Positions 1-9,409 of a DNA stretch of 64,000 bases are shown here, one piece after another. A model generated the notes under the pieces. That model saw only the letters and a program-made list of their open reading frames with translations, was not told the origin of the DNA and ran no database searches. The position numbers were made by a program, and so were the translations under genes. The stretch lies in NCBI RefSeq assembly GCF_000488215.1, contig NZ_KI530735.1:182534-246533 (forward strand), in the 5' to 3' direction. This DNA is from Acinetobacter nectaris CIP 110549. Lineage in GTDB: Bacteria > Pseudomonadota > Gammaproteobacteria > Pseudomonadales > Moraxellaceae. Numbering within the stretch: the stretch's first letter is position 1; each line of letters opens with the position of its first letter.

Positions 1-48
1 TTAAAAATTAAATATAAATAAATAATATAAAAGAAATTAAGTCAATAT

Positions 49-82
49 TATTTGGCATCTATTTTGCTTTGTATTTGGCATC
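49..82. repeat. 11-bp direct repeat upstream of the MFS gene
   Basis: The 11-mer TATTTGGCATC occurs at 49-59 and again at 72-82, a start-to-start distance of 23 bp, about two helical turns. It lies 56-89 bp upstream of the transporter start in otherwise AT-rich DNA. The spacing fits a pair of operator half-sites for a regulator of the transporter and amidase genes. No regulator gene is visible on this side of the window, so the role is inferred. Confidence 0.4.
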
Positions 83-137
83 GAGAACCTCTTGAATTCT
101 AATGAAAATGAGAGGGATATAAAAGAAGGTGAGCAAA

Positions 138-1451
138 ATGAAAAAAAATAATATGAAGTATCGCTATTCTATTTTTATGCTGTTATTTGCTCTCATTCTT
201 ATTAATTATATTGATCGTGGTGCATTACCATTTGCGATTAATGATATTGCTAAAGAATATACTTTATCTAAGGTACAAATAGGTGCTGTACTTGGTTATT
301 TTGGTTTTGGTTACTTAATTGGTGCACTGTTGGGCGGTGGGTTGGCTGATCGGTTTGGTACAAAAAAAGTATGGTTATGTTTTGGTTTAGCATGGTCTGT
401 TATTGAAATATTTACTGCTTGGGCAGGGAATATAGGTGTTTTCTTTTTTGGCTCATCTTTAATGGGCTTTGCAATGTTTAGAATATTATTTGGGATTGCT
501 GAAGGGCCTGCATATCCATTACTAAATAAATCTATTGCCAATTGGGCACCTAAAAATGAGCGAAGTTTTTCATTAAGTTTAGGACTGCTGAGTACACAAG
601 TTGCTGGATTGCTGACAGCACCCATTGCAGTTTTTTTATTGATGACAACACATAGTTGGAGAACGATGTTTGTGCTGTTAGGCATGGTTTCTTTTATGTT
701 TATGGTGATTTTTTATTTTGTATTTGAAGATTCACCTGAAAAGCATTTAAAGGTTACAGAAAATGAGTTGGCTGAAATCCAAAAAGATAGAGAAGAACAG
801 ACAGAAAAACTGCCGTGGTGGACATTTTTTCAGAATCGAACATTGGTACTCAACGCCTGTGGCTATTTTGCATTTTTATATGTCACATTTACCATTATGT
901 CTTGGGGGCCAAAATATTTACAAGATACCTTCCATTATAATTTGAATGCACTGTGGTATATGGCCATGATTCCATGGATTGGTTCGACAGTTACGGTAGT
1001 GCTAGGGGGCTATATTAGTGATTACCTATATAAAAAATATAATTTAAAAGTTGCGCGAAATACCTTTGCTGTGGTCATGCTTGCTTTAACAGCATTTTGC
1101 TTTGCAATGGTACCTCTTATGCATACCGCAAGCACAATCATTATTTTTATTGCACTAGGAAATGCATGCAATGCAATGATTAATAATGTGTATTACTCAG
1201 TTGTTATGGATGTTTCTCCTCACCAAAATATTGGTGTGTTCTCAGGTGTGACACTGGCGATTGCAAATGGGTCAGCCATTCTTTCTCCTTTACTTTCGGG
1301 CTGGCTTGCACAATATTATTCTTACCATGCCATTTTCTATGCAACAGCTTGTGTTGCAGCAGTAAGTATGTGCTGTATGGTCATGCTACAGCCGCATAAA
1401 AAGATTCAAGTGGATTTACCACAAAAGCATACAATTCCTGCTACGCATTAG
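138..1451 (+). CDS. MFS transporter, anion:cation symporter (ACS) type
   Basis: This is a 12-helix inner-membrane secondary transporter of the major facilitator superfamily. The first helix ends in NYIDRGALPFA, typical of the anion:cation symporter family that moves organic acids such as hexuronates, galactonate and phthalate. The loop after helix 2 carries the MFS signature GGGLADRFGTKK. Length (about 437 residues) is normal. A GTG at 129 is in frame, but ATG at 138 is better placed behind AAGGTGAG and is preferred. The amidase gene begins 40 bp downstream on the same strand without a terminator, so the pair probably imports and hydrolyses one amide or carbamate compound. The substrate cannot be told from sequence. 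Confidence 0.85.
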   Translation: MKKNNMKYRYSIFMLLFALILINYIDRGALPFAINDIAKEYTLSKVQIGAVLGYFGFGYLIGALLGGGLADRFGTKKVWLCFGLAWSVIEIFTAWAGNIGVFFFGSSLMGFAMFRILFGIAEGPAYPLLNKSIANWAPKNERSFSLSLGLLSTQVAGLLTAPIAVFLLMTTHSWRTMFVLLGMVSFMFMVIFYFVFEDSPEKHLKVTENELAEIQKDREEQTEKLPWWTFFQNRTLVLNACGYFAFLYVTFTIMSWGPKYLQDTFHYNLNALWYMAMIPWIGSTVTVVLGGYISDYLYKKYNLKVARNTFAVVMLALTAFCFAMVPLMHTASTIIIFIALGNACNAMINNVYYSVVMDVSPHQNIGVFSGVTLAIANGSAILSPLLSGWLAQYYSYHAIFYATACVAAVSMCCMVMLQPHKKIQVDLPQKHTIPATH

Positions 1452-1491
1452 TAGTTAGGTATTTTATTCATTTCTACGTTGGAGTATAACC

Positions 1492-2832
1492 GTGAAGCAC
1501 TTACAAGATGCAATTTCAATTGCTGAGCAGTTTCAGAACAAAACATTTACCCCTGTGCAAGCTTTAGAAAACGCATTTGAGAAAATTCAGCATACAGAAA
1601 GTGTATATATCCAACTTTGTGAAACGCGTGCTTATAGAGAAGCAAAAGCCGCTCAGGCAAGATGGGAAGCGGGTCAACCCCTCTCAATTTTTGATGGGGT
1701 ACCCATTTCGTGGAAAGACTTATTTGATATTCAAGGCTATAAAACAACAGCAGGCTCTCCAGTTTTAAATGACAGTAAGATAAAGACAACTGATGCGAGT
1801 ATGGTTGCAACATTAACCCAAAAAGGGATGGTAAATATTGGTAAAACTAATTTATCTGAGTTTGCATATTCAGGCTTGGGGTTAAACCCTTTTTTTGGTC
1901 ATCCTAAAAATATATATGACAGTACATGTGTTTCAGGTGGTTCTTCTTCAGGTGCTGCCATTTCTGTAGGCCGAGGCACAGTACCATTAGCAATGGGGTC
2001 AGATACAGCAGGTTCCATTCGTATACCTGCTGCTTTTAATGGCTTAGTGGGGTATAGAAGTAGTTATACACGTTATGCAAAGGAAGGTGTATTTGAGCTT
2101 GCAAAAACTTTAGATACTTTAGGACCTTTAGCACTGAGTGTACGTGACTGTAAGGCATTAGATAACTTATTACTTGGAAAGAATATTTTAGAAATTCCTC
2201 AAATACAGACAAAGCCACAGCAAATGAGTTTTGTTGTAGATGAGCGTGTTTTCTTACATCCAAAAACCTCTGAAGATGTAAAAAAGAATTTTTCTCAAAG
2301 TGTAGAAAAACTAAAAGAACAAGGTTGCTTGGTGGAGTATCGACCAATTGATGCGTTTCAGCAAAGTTTAGATTTAGTAGATGAGGGGTTGTGGCTTGGA
2401 GCGGCAGAAGCCTTTACATTACATGAAGATTTACTCAACTCTTCTGCTGCAGAAAAAATGGATCAATATATTCGCTCGAGATTAGAAACAGCGCGTCATT
2501 TCCCTGCATCGAAGCAAATTAAGTTATATTTCTTAAAGCAAAAATTACAGCAACAGCTTCGTATTGAATTGAATGGTTCTTTATTGCTGACACCCACAGT
2601 AATGCATACAGCGCCTGAACTTGCACCATTGCTTGAAAGTGAGGAGACATTTTTTGATTGGAATAAGCGTAGTTTGCGTTTAACCATGCCGGGAAGTTTT
2701 TTAGATACGCCTGCGATTACTGTACCTAATGGTTTTTGTAAACGAGGGTTGCCAACGGGACTACTTATTTCTTCATATTCAGGAGATGATGAAACAGTTT
2801 TTCGAGCAGCACATTTTTTTGAAGGGTTATAA
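1492..2832 (+). CDS. Amidase (amidase-signature family)
   Basis: This is a cytoplasmic hydrolase of C–N bonds using a Ser–cis-Ser–Lys triad. The lysine is K75 in PISWKDLFDI, the serine-rich stretch is GGSSSGAA near 149-156, and the nucleophile is probably S175 in GSDTAGSIRIPA. The 446-residue length is usual for stand-alone amidases. The start is GTG at 1492 behind TTGGAG. It sits downstream of an ACS-type transporter and ends in a strong hairpin. It resembles indoleacetamide, allophanate and GatA-like amidases, but no GatB or GatC gene is nearby, so a tRNA amidotransferase role is unlikely. A catabolic role on an imported amide is inferred; the substrate is unknown. Confidence 0.85.
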   Translation: MKHLQDAISIAEQFQNKTFTPVQALENAFEKIQHTESVYIQLCETRAYREAKAAQARWEAGQPLSIFDGVPISWKDLFDIQGYKTTAGSPVLNDSKIKTTDASMVATLTQKGMVNIGKTNLSEFAYSGLGLNPFFGHPKNIYDSTCVSGGSSSGAAISVGRGTVPLAMGSDTAGSIRIPAAFNGLVGYRSSYTRYAKEGVFELAKTLDTLGPLALSVRDCKALDNLLLGKNILEIPQIQTKPQQMSFVVDERVFLHPKTSEDVKKNFSQSVEKLKEQGCLVEYRPIDAFQQSLDLVDEGLWLGAAEAFTLHEDLLNSSAAEKMDQYIRSRLETARHFPASKQIKLYFLKQKLQQQLRIELNGSLLLTPTVMHTAPELAPLLESEETFFDWNKRSLRLTMPGSFLDTPAITVPNGFCKRGLPTGLLISSYSGDDETVFRAAHFFEGL

Positions 2833-2841
2833 CGTTTAATT

Positions 2842-2879
2842 AAAAAAGAGACCAAATTTTAGCATTTGGTCTCTTTTTT
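2842..2879. terminator. Bidirectional terminator, amidase / lipA
   Basis: A perfect 16-bp stem (2842-2857 with 2864-2879) encloses a 6-nt loop. It has A runs on one side and T runs on the other, so it can end both the amidase transcript and the convergent lipA transcript. Confidence 0.9.
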
Positions 2880-2880
2880 A

Positions 2881-3894
2881 TTAGGCTTCTATTGCTTGTA
2901 CAGCAATTTTTTTCGCAGGATCTACTTTTCTACGTACTTGCGGTACAGGTTCACCATAGTATTGGCGGTCTGCAAAGTAACTTGAGCGCACCATAGGTGC
3001 AGACCAAATATTTCTAAACCCAAGTTTACGACCATGTTCTGCATAACGCTCAAACTCTTCAGGCGTTACAAAGCGTTCAAGTGCAGCATGTTCTTTTGAG
3101 GGTTGTAGGTACTGACCAATTGTCACATAGTCCACACCGTGTGCATGTAAATCATCCAATAAAGAAATGACTTCTTCCTCGGTTTCTCCAATACCCACCA
3201 TCAGCCCACATTTTGTTGGAATATCTGGACGCATTTCTTTAAAGCGCTGTAGTAACGTTAAAGAGTGTTGGTAGTCTGAACCTGGACGCATGGCTTTATA
3301 GAGTCGAGGTACAGTTTCAATATTATGGTTGAATACATCGGGTGGGCATGCTGCCATAATATCCAGCGCAACATCCATACGACCTCTGAAATCAGGTACT
3401 AAAATTTCAAGTAGTGTCGTTGGGCTAAGGGCACGTGCTTCTTTAATACAGTCGACAAAGTGTTGTGCGCCGCCGTCGAGTAGATCATCGCGGTCTACAG
3501 AGGTAATCACAGCATATTTTAGGTGCAGATTGGCAATGGTTTCCGCCATATGGCGTGGCTCATCTGCATCTAATGCATTTGGTCGTCCATGTGCAACATC
3601 ACAAAATGGACAGCGACGTGTACAAATATCACCCATAATCATGAAGGTTGCTGTACCACCACCAAAACATTCAGGTAGGTTAGGACATGCTGCCTCTTCA
3701 CAAACGGTATGTAGTTTTTGTGCGCGTAAAGTCGTTTTTATACGCTGAACTTCTTCAGGTGCTGTCATTTTTACCCGAATCCAATCGGGTTTACGTGGCA
3801 CTTCAACCGTAGGAATCACTTTTACAGGAATTCTAGCGACTTTATCTGCGCCGCGAAGTTTTACCCCCTGTTCTGGCTTACGGTTTTTCGTCAT
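2881..3894 (-). CDS. lipA: Lipoyl synthase LipA
   Basis: This radical-SAM enzyme inserts two sulfurs into octanoyl-ACP-derived groups on E2 and H proteins, the last step of lipoate synthesis. The auxiliary cluster cysteines are in [12 protein letters not shown] and the radical-SAM cluster is CTRRCPFC. The conserved C-terminal RSSY motif is present in [10 protein letters not shown]. In-frame GTG at 3909 and ATG at 3903 exist, but ATG at 3894 has the best-spaced GGA and gives 337 residues. It is transcribed divergently from sthA, and no lipB is adjacent. The family call is certain; the exact start is not. Confidence 0.97.
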   Translation of the reverse strand: MTKNRKPEQGVKLRGADKVARIPVKVIPTVEVPRKPDWIRVKMTAPEEVQRIKTTLRAQKLHTVCEEAACPNLPECFGGGTATFMIMGDICTRRCPFCDVAHGRPNALDADEPRHMAETIANLHLKYAVITSVDRDDLLDGGAQHFVDCIKEARALSPTTLLEILVPDFRGRMDVALDIMAACPPDVFNHNIETVPRLYKAMRPGSDYQHSLTLLQRFKEMRPDIPTKCGLMVGIGETEEEVISLLDDLHAHGVDYVTIGQYLQPSKEHAALERFVTPEEFERYAEHGRKLGFRNIWSAPMVRSSYFADRQYYGEPVPQVRRKVDPAKKIAVQAIEA

Positions 3895-4088
3895 TTTCAA
3901 CATTTCCACTGTTTGACAATTTTAAATGGCTCTTTGCTATACAGTAGCATTATAACGAAAAATGTGCCATTGAGGAGAGTAATGGAGATTTGTTAAAGAA
4001 ATTATAACTTGCTGAAAATAACGCAAAGTAGCATCTCAAAGAAGCTGAATTAGGCTAAAATAAATGAAAACAATGGAAGGAGTGGTAT

Positions 4089-5504
4089 ATGTCACGTAAG
4101 AAAGAAGTGATTAGAGGGAATTTTAGTAAGTATGATGCCATTGTCTTAGGTTCAGGCCCTGCGGGTGAAGGGGCTGCTATGAAACTAACCAAGTCGGGTA
4201 AACGTGTAGCAATTGTAGATATGCGTGGTCAACTTGGTGGAAATTGTACCCATGTTGGCACAATTCCAAGTAAAGCATTACGTCAGACTGTTTCAAGCAT
4301 TATGCGTTATCAGCGTGATCCATTGTTTCAAAAAGTAGGTGAATGGAAAAAGTTCACCATGAAACAGGTGTTAAGTCATGCACATCGTGTTATTCAAAAA
4401 CAAGTTGCAACACATAGCCGTTTTTATGACCGTAATAATATTGATGTGTTTTATGGTCGTGCTTATATTCAAGATAAAAATACTGTGGTTGTATTTACAC
4501 CAGATGGTGTAAAAGAAACTATTTTGTTTACTGAGCTTGTGATAGCGACAGGAAGTCGTCCATATCATCCACAAGGTTTAGATTTTAATCATCCACGTGT
4601 ATTTGATTCAGATAAAATCTTAGATTTAGATTACACCATTAAAAAAATTATTATTTATGGTGCAGGTGTGATTGGTTGTGAATATGCTTCTATCTTCATT
4701 GGTCTAAATCATAAAGTAGATTTGATTAATACACAGCCAAAATTACTGAGCTATTTAGATGCAGAAATTTCAGATGCATTGTCTTATCACTTGCGTGAAC
4801 AAGGGGTACTCATTCGCCATAATGAGCAAATTGATCATTTAGAAACATCTGATGATTATGTGGTTTTGTATTTACAAAGTGGTAAGAAAATTAAAGCGGA
4901 TGCCATTTTGTGGTGTAACGGTCGTTCAGGAAATACAGATGGTTTAGGACTCGAAAATATTGGTTTAACGCCCAATAACCGTGGTCAGCTTTCTGTCAAT
5001 GAACTGTATCAAACATCAGTGGAAAACATTTATGCTGCGGGGGATGTGGTTGGATGGCCATCTCTTGCATCTGCTGCTTATGACCAAGGGCGCTGTGCAG
5101 GGTCAAATATGAGCGGTGAAGAAAATGTTAAACCTGTTACGGACATTCCAACAGGTATTTATACGATTCCTGAAATCTCATGTTTTGGTAAGACAGAGCA
5201 AGATTTAACAGAAGAAAAAGTACCATATGAGGTTGGACAGTCATCTTTTCGCCATTTGGCACGTGCACAAATTACAGGTGATACAGTTGGTGAGTTAAAA
5301 ATATTATTTCATCGTGATACGTTGGAAATTTTGGGTATTCACTGTTTTGGCAATAATGCATCTGAAATTATTCATATTGGGCAGGCCATTATGCAAAGCC
5401 AAAATAATTCACTGAAGTATTTTGTTGAAACAACATTTAACTATCCAACAATGGCAGAAGCATATCGTGTGGCTGCACTCAATGGATTAAATCGGTTATT
5501 TTAG
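4089..5504 (+). CDS. sthA: Soluble pyridine nucleotide transhydrogenase SthA
   Basis: This cytosolic FAD enzyme moves reducing equivalents between NADPH and NAD+. The FAD fold begins with GSGPAG (21-26), the second dinucleotide fold has [10 protein letters not shown] near 192, and [15 protein letters not shown] is near 317. In [13 protein letters not shown] (50-62) only the first cysteine of the disulfide-reductase pair remains and the second is Thr58, which separates SthA from lipoamide dehydrogenase. Length (471) matches the family (about 465). The ribosome site GGAAGGAG precedes ATG 4089. The gene is monocistronic, with dps 196 bp further on. Confidence 0.93.
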   Translation: MSRKKEVIRGNFSKYDAIVLGSGPAGEGAAMKLTKSGKRVAIVDMRGQLGGNCTHVGTIPSKALRQTVSSIMRYQRDPLFQKVGEWKKFTMKQVLSHAHRVIQKQVATHSRFYDRNNIDVFYGRAYIQDKNTVVVFTPDGVKETILFTELVIATGSRPYHPQGLDFNHPRVFDSDKILDLDYTIKKIIIYGAGVIGCEYASIFIGLNHKVDLINTQPKLLSYLDAEISDALSYHLREQGVLIRHNEQIDHLETSDDYVVLYLQSGKKIKADAILWCNGRSGNTDGLGLENIGLTPNNRGQLSVNELYQTSVENIYAAGDVVGWPSLASAAYDQGRCAGSNMSGEENVKPVTDIPTGIYTIPEISCFGKTEQDLTEEKVPYEVGQSSFRHLARAQITGDTVGELKILFHRDTLEILGIHCFGNNASEIIHIGQAIMQSQNNSLKYFVETTFNYPTMAEAYRVAALNGLNRLF

Positions 5505-5585
5505 TTTAAAAGGGTAGTGTCGACTATGTGTCGGCATTCCCCATTTTTACAGACGATGATTTACATTTTGCTTAAAAATTATGAT

Positions 5586-5595
5586 AACAATTGTT
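5586..5595. promoter_or_regulatory. Palindrome upstream of dps
   Basis: AACAATTGTT is a perfect 10-bp palindrome in the AT-rich leader, about 105 bp before dps. It may be part of the dps control region, for example for a peroxide or stationary-phase regulator. The match to any known operator is weak. Confidence 0.25.
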
Positions 5596-5700
5596 GCTAC
5601 TCTGTTTTAATATGAAACATGTGCTCGATACAGAATAAAAATTGAGCTACTTTATAACCATAACGATTTTAAATTCCATTGTTCTATACAAGAGGATGCT

Positions 5701-6201
5701 ATGACAACAAAGAGTAAAACATTAGGTCGCGTTTATACACGTAATAACCTTGATGAAAAAATTAAAGAATCTACATTAAAAATTTTAAATCAAATTTTAT
5801 CTAATTTGATTGATTTATCTTTAATTACAAAGCAAGCACACTGGAACATGCGTGGCAGTAATTTTATTGCTGTACATGAAATGTTAGATACATTTAGAAC
5901 ATCAATTATTACCCATCTAGATAATGTTGCTGAGCGAGCAGTACAAATTGGTGGTACGGCTTTAGGTACAACACAGGTTGTAGGTAAAGATTCGCAATTA
6001 AAAGCATATCCAACAGATGTGTATGATGTACAAGACCACTTAGTACAACTTGCAGATCGTTATGCTGTGGTTGCAAACCACCTTCGTTCTACTATTGAAG
6101 AGATTGAAGATCCAATTTCTGAAGATATTATTCATGCTGCATTAGAAGATTTAGATCAGCATTTATGGTTTATTGAAGCAAATATCGAAAAAGCAAAGTA
6201 A
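5701..6201 (+). CDS. dps: Dps, DNA-binding ferritin-like protein
   Basis: Dps forms a 12-subunit shell that binds DNA, oxidises Fe(II) with peroxide and stores the iron, protecting the chromosome in stationary phase. All ferroxidase ligands seen in E. coli Dps are present at a constant offset: H47 in [10 protein letters not shown]59 and D63 in VHEMLDTF, and D74 and E78 in HLDNVAERA. Length (166) is normal. The basic N-terminus ([11 protein letters not shown]) fits DNA contact. A ribosome site (AGAGGA) lies 5 bp before ATG 5701. The gene stands alone with its own terminator. Confidence 0.96.
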   Translation: MTTKSKTLGRVYTRNNLDEKIKESTLKILNQILSNLIDLSLITKQAHWNMRGSNFIAVHEMLDTFRTSIITHLDNVAERAVQIGGTALGTTQVVGKDSQLKAYPTDVYDVQDHLVQLADRYAVVANHLRSTIEEIEDPISEDIIHAALEDLDQHLWFIEANIEKAK

Positions 6202-6214
6202 TTTGTATGATAGA

Positions 6215-6244
6215 GGCCAACTCTTTTTAGGGTTGGCTTTTACA
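6215..6244 (+). terminator. dps terminator
   Basis: A 6-bp GC-containing stem, GCCAAC (6216-6221) with GTTGGC (6232-6237), is followed by TTTTACATTTTT, 14 bp after the dps stop codon. Confidence 0.7.
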
Positions 6245-6370
6245 TTTTTAGTATACTTAAAGTGCGATAAAAATCATAAGAAATATAAAACTATTACGAA
6301 GTATTCACATTTATATAGATCGCTTCAGGCAAACTAAATATTATTCAATATGTATTTGGTTGGACTGCCT

Positions 6371-6619
6371 ATGAAACATTTTTGGATTTCCTTATTGTGC
6401 ACTTTATCTGTTGCTGGTTGTATTGTTATGCCAATGCATGCAGGTGCAATGCCTGTACAGATTTATAGTGATTTTCCTCATTTGGTAAATTCAACTTTGG
6501 ATAACGGGTTTTTTGATGATGATGGCTTAGAACATCAGCCACCATCGCATGAAATTCATCAAATGATGACAGGTATGAAGCTATTTAAAGAGCGTGAAAG
6601 ACATGAAGATGATGAATAG
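6371..6619 (+). CDS. Small exported or lipid-anchored protein of unknown function
   Basis: This is an 82-residue protein that I do not recognise. It begins MKHFWISLLCTLSVAGC, a hydrophobic signal sequence with a possible lipobox (SVAG-C17). Cleavage by signal peptidase I after AGA (about 23) is the alternative. The mature part is short, acidic and rich in His, Asp and Glu, with GFFDDDGLEHQPPSHE and a charged tail ERERHEDDE. An upstream in-frame ATG at 6350 would put extra residues before the signal peptide, so 6371 is preferred. It converges on rsmD with only 7 bp between stops and no clear terminator. Metal binding by the acidic/His tail is speculation. Confidence 0.65.
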   Translation: MKHFWISLLCTLSVAGCIVMPMHAGAMPVQIYSDFPHLVNSTLDNGFFDDDGLEHQPPSHEIHQMMTGMKLFKERERHEDDE

Positions 6620-6626
6620 TTATTTG

Positions 6627-7175
6627 CTAGGTTTTTTGGTATAGACCTGCATGTACTGTTCCTGCTTTTGTTTCTTTAATTTTTTGCCATGAATGGGGCA
6701 ATTGAATTTGCGCAAGTGGAACATCTGCTTCAATATAAATGAAGGCATTTGGATTGAGTAAAGGGTCAATCATTACAGATAGATCAGCCCATAAGTTTAA
6801 GCTATAAGGTGGATCTAGAAAAACAACATCAAATGTCTTTTTCAAGTTTGGCAGTACATCTTCAGCCGTTTTAAGGTGGAGGTCGCATCTATCTCGAATA
6901 TTTAGCGTTTGAATATTTTCTCGTAGAAATTGAGCTTGCTGTTTATTGGGTTCGATGAGCGTGACATGCGAAGCACCTCGTGAGAGTGCCTCAAAAGCAA
7001 GCGCACCAGAACCTGTGCATGTATCTAAAACAGAGGTGTTTTGAATATCCCACATCAGCCAGTTGAAAAGAGTTTCTCTGACTCGATCAGGTGTTGGGCG
7101 TAAACCCTCAACAGAAGCAAAAGGCAGTTGTCTGCGCTTCCATTCGCCACCAATAATACGTAACTGATTCTTCAT
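6627..7175 (-). CDS. rsmD: 16S rRNA (guanine-966-N2)-methyltransferase RsmD
   Basis: RsmD methylates G966 of 16S rRNA in the 30S subunit using S-adenosylmethionine. The conserved RPTPDRVRETLFNW (26-39) is followed by the SAM loop DTCTGSGALAFEALSRGA (51-68) and the catalytic DPPY near residue 120, as in N2-guanine and N6-adenine methyltransferases. Length (182) is normal. It starts 8 bp after the mrdA stop on the same strand, so the two are probably co-transcribed. The usual neighbours ftsY and coaD are not in this window. Confidence 0.92.
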   Translation of the reverse strand: MKNQLRIIGGEWKRRQLPFASVEGLRPTPDRVRETLFNWLMWDIQNTSVLDTCTGSGALAFEALSRGASHVTLIEPNKQQAQFLRENIQTLNIRDRCDLHLKTAEDVLPNLKKTFDVVFLDPPYSLNLWADLSVMIDPLLNPNAFIYIEADVPLAQIQLPHSWQKIKETKAGTVHAGLYQKT

Positions 7176-7183
7176 ATATCTAT

Positions 7184-9232
7184 CTATTCGCTAATATCTG
7201 TATCTGGAACATCGCCTGTTGCACGATCGGATGTCACAGCAGGTGTTGAAGCAGGCTTTATAAGGTGGGCAACAGGACTAGTTGTTGCGATTGCATTTGG
7301 GTCAGCCTCTAACATTTTACCAATACTTGGTAGTTGTCCCGGCTTTAAGCCCGCCGTCATTAAGCCACCATTGACCTGCTGGGCAGTTGGTTTAATTGGG
7401 TTGGTCTTACGTTGCACCATCCAATAGTCAAATATTGGTTTAGCAATATGTGCGGCAGCACCACCATGACGACCATTTTCCCAAATAACAGCAAGTGCAA
7501 TTTCAGGGTTTTCCGCAGGTGCAAAGCCTACAAATAAACCATGGTCATATTCTCTTTGTGTTAGCAATGCTTCATTATATTTTTTACCTTGAGCAATACT
7601 TTTAACCTGTGCTGTTCCTGTTTTTCCTGCAATTTGATATGCATTGGTTCGAATACTTCGACCTGTACCATGGTTAATTACATCTACCATGGCATCACGC
7701 ATTTTCAACCAATCGTCTTGTGTACCATTAAATTTTACATTGCCATCAGTGTCATTATGGATAGGATGAGCAAGCGCACCTTTTACAGATGAAAGTACGT
7801 GAGGGGTAATGTGTCTACCTTGGTTGGACAAAATTGCAATTGCCATTGCAAGTTGTACCGGTGTTGCTGTAAATGCACCCTGACCAATACTCACCGAAAT
7901 GGTTTCACCACGGAGCCATTTGGACTTATAGTTTTTCATTTTCCATTCAGGGTTTGGGTAAATGCCTGCACTTTCACTAGGTAAATCAAGCCCTGTTTTT
8001 GATCCAAAACCAAACTGGCGCATCCATTCATTCATATGCTCAATACCCATTTGGTTTGAGAGTATATAAAAGTAAGTGTCACAGGATTCTTGAATAGCTT
8101 TGTTCATATTTACGATACCGTGACCTGCTTTTTTCCAGTCACGGAATTTGTGTGGGTCGCCCGGGAGCTGGAAATAACCTGGATCGTGGATGGCTGTTGA
8201 CCAGTCAACCACACCATAGTTAATACCCCCCAAACCTTCTACAGGTTTAATGGTAGAACCGGGAGGGTATGTCCCTTGTACTGCACGGTTATATAAAGGC
8301 TGATCTAAGTTGTCACGGAGTGCGGCATAGTCTTTGCCGCTAATGCCTGTAACAAACAAATTAGGGTTGAAACTTGGGCTAGATACAAGGGCTAATATTT
8401 CCCCCGTTTTTGGATTAATTGCAACAACAGCACCACGTCTTCCTGCCAATTGTTCAGAAGCAACAACTTGTAGACCGTAGTCTATAGAAAGGTAGAGGTC
8501 ATCACCTTGAGCAGGTTCTTTGCGTCCTAAATGCCTTAAAATATTGCCATGTGCATCAGCTTCAACAGCTTCATTTCCAGGTATGCCGTGAAGTAAGTTC
8601 TCGTAATACCTTTCAACTCCACTTTTACCAATCAGGTTTGTGCCCGCATAGGCATCTTTATTTATACTTTTGAGCTCACGGTCGTTAATTCGTCCAACAT
8701 AACCAATAATATGTGCAAATAGCTCGCCATAAGGGTAGTAGCGAGTCATCTGCGTTTCGATTTGTACGCCGGGGAACTGATATTTTGCTTCACTAAAGCG
8801 TGCAATTTCAGCTTCATTAATATTGAGTTTTAAAGCAACACGTTCAGTCTTTTTTGCTGTTTTTATACGCGCATCAAATTTATCTATATCATCTTCTGAT
8901 AAGTCTAAAACAGGTTTTAAACGTTGTACTGTATCATCAATATCATCTACATCAGCTTTACTGAGCGTTGCAGTGAAAACAGGGTAGTTGTCTGCAAGTA
9001 AAATGCCATTACGGTCATAAATATAACCACGCGTTGGGGCAATAGGCTGTAGGCGAATGCGGTTACTGTCTGATGCAGCCGAAAAATCCTTATAGTGTAC
9101 TACTTGAAGATAGAAATATCGGGCAATTAGAACTGAGAAGCATAAAAGTACCAAGCCAACAGCAATGAATATACGGTTGCGATAAATACGTCTTTCTTGT
9201 TGTACGTTTTTTAAAGGAAAATGTTGCTTCAT
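7184..9232 (-). CDS. mrdA: Penicillin-binding protein 2 (MrdA)
   Basis: This inner-membrane transpeptidase is part of the elongation (Rod) machinery and cross-links side-wall peptidoglycan with RodA. One membrane anchor lies at about 21-43, followed by a dimerisation domain with RGYIYDRNG (68-75). The transpeptidase motifs are S326-T-I-K329, S383-C-D385 and K537-T-G-T540. Length (682) is slightly long because of a Pro/Thr-rich tail after about 615 with no recognisable domain. The gene lies upstream of rsmD. No rodA or mre gene is adjacent. It is the classical target of mecillinam-type beta-lactams. Confidence 0.95.
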   Translation of the reverse strand: MKQHFPLKNVQQERRIYRNRIFIAVGLVLLCFSVLIARYFYLQVVHYKDFSAASDSNRIRLQPIAPTRGYIYDRNGILLADNYPVFTATLSKADVDDIDDTVQRLKPVLDLSEDDIDKFDARIKTAKKTERVALKLNINEAEIARFSEAKYQFPGVQIETQMTRYYPYGELFAHIIGYVGRINDRELKSINKDAYAGTNLIGKSGVERYYENLLHGIPGNEAVEADAHGNILRHLGRKEPAQGDDLYLSIDYGLQVVASEQLAGRRGAVVAINPKTGEILALVSSPSFNPNLFVTGISGKDYAALRDNLDQPLYNRAVQGTYPPGSTIKPVEGLGGINYGVVDWSTAIHDPGYFQLPGDPHKFRDWKKAGHGIVNMNKAIQESCDTYFYILSNQMGIEHMNEWMRQFGFGSKTGLDLPSESAGIYPNPEWKMKNYKSKWLRGETISVSIGQGAFTATPVQLAMAIAILSNQGRHITPHVLSSVKGALAHPIHNDTDGNVKFNGTQDDWLKMRDAMVDVINHGTGRSIRTNAYQIAGKTGTAQVKSIAQGKKYNEALLTQREYDHGLFVGFAPAENPEIALAVIWENGRHGGAAAHIAKPIFDYWMVQRKTNPIKPTAQQVNGGLMTAGLKPGQLPSIGKMLEADPNAIATTSPVAHLIKPASTPAVTSDRATGDVPDTDISE

Positions 9233-9368
9233 ATAGACGATATCAGCAGAGGGTAAGGTGAAAAGCGTACTATTTTAACCTAAGCGACGTATGAATAAAG
9301 ACTGTATTGAGTTTATTATGTAAATATTTCTTGAATTGTAATGTTTTTTAAAATGTAGTGGTGTTGTT

Positions 9369-9397
9369 TGCAACTATGCAGAATCTACATAGTTGCA
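9369..9397 (-). terminator. Hairpin at the 3' end of gdhA, no U-run
   Basis: TGCAACTATG (9369-9378) pairs perfectly with CATAGTTGCA (9388-9397) around a 9-nt loop, 13 bp past the gdhA stop. On the gdhA-sense strand the hairpin is followed by AACAACACC rather than a U-run. It may protect the 3' end or be a weak or factor-assisted terminator. Confidence 0.45.
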
Positions 9398-9409
9398 TCT
9401 GTTATATAA

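Noticed and set aside
311..685. 124-residue minus-strand frame inside the MFS gene
   Set aside because: It lies wholly within a well-supported transporter gene on the other strand, with no family motif and no ribosome site. Such shadow frames are frequent in this window and all were discarded for the same reason.
4236..4275. Missing second redox cysteine in sthA considered as a mutation
   Set aside because: Thr at this position is normal for soluble transhydrogenases and distinguishes them from lipoamide dehydrogenases.
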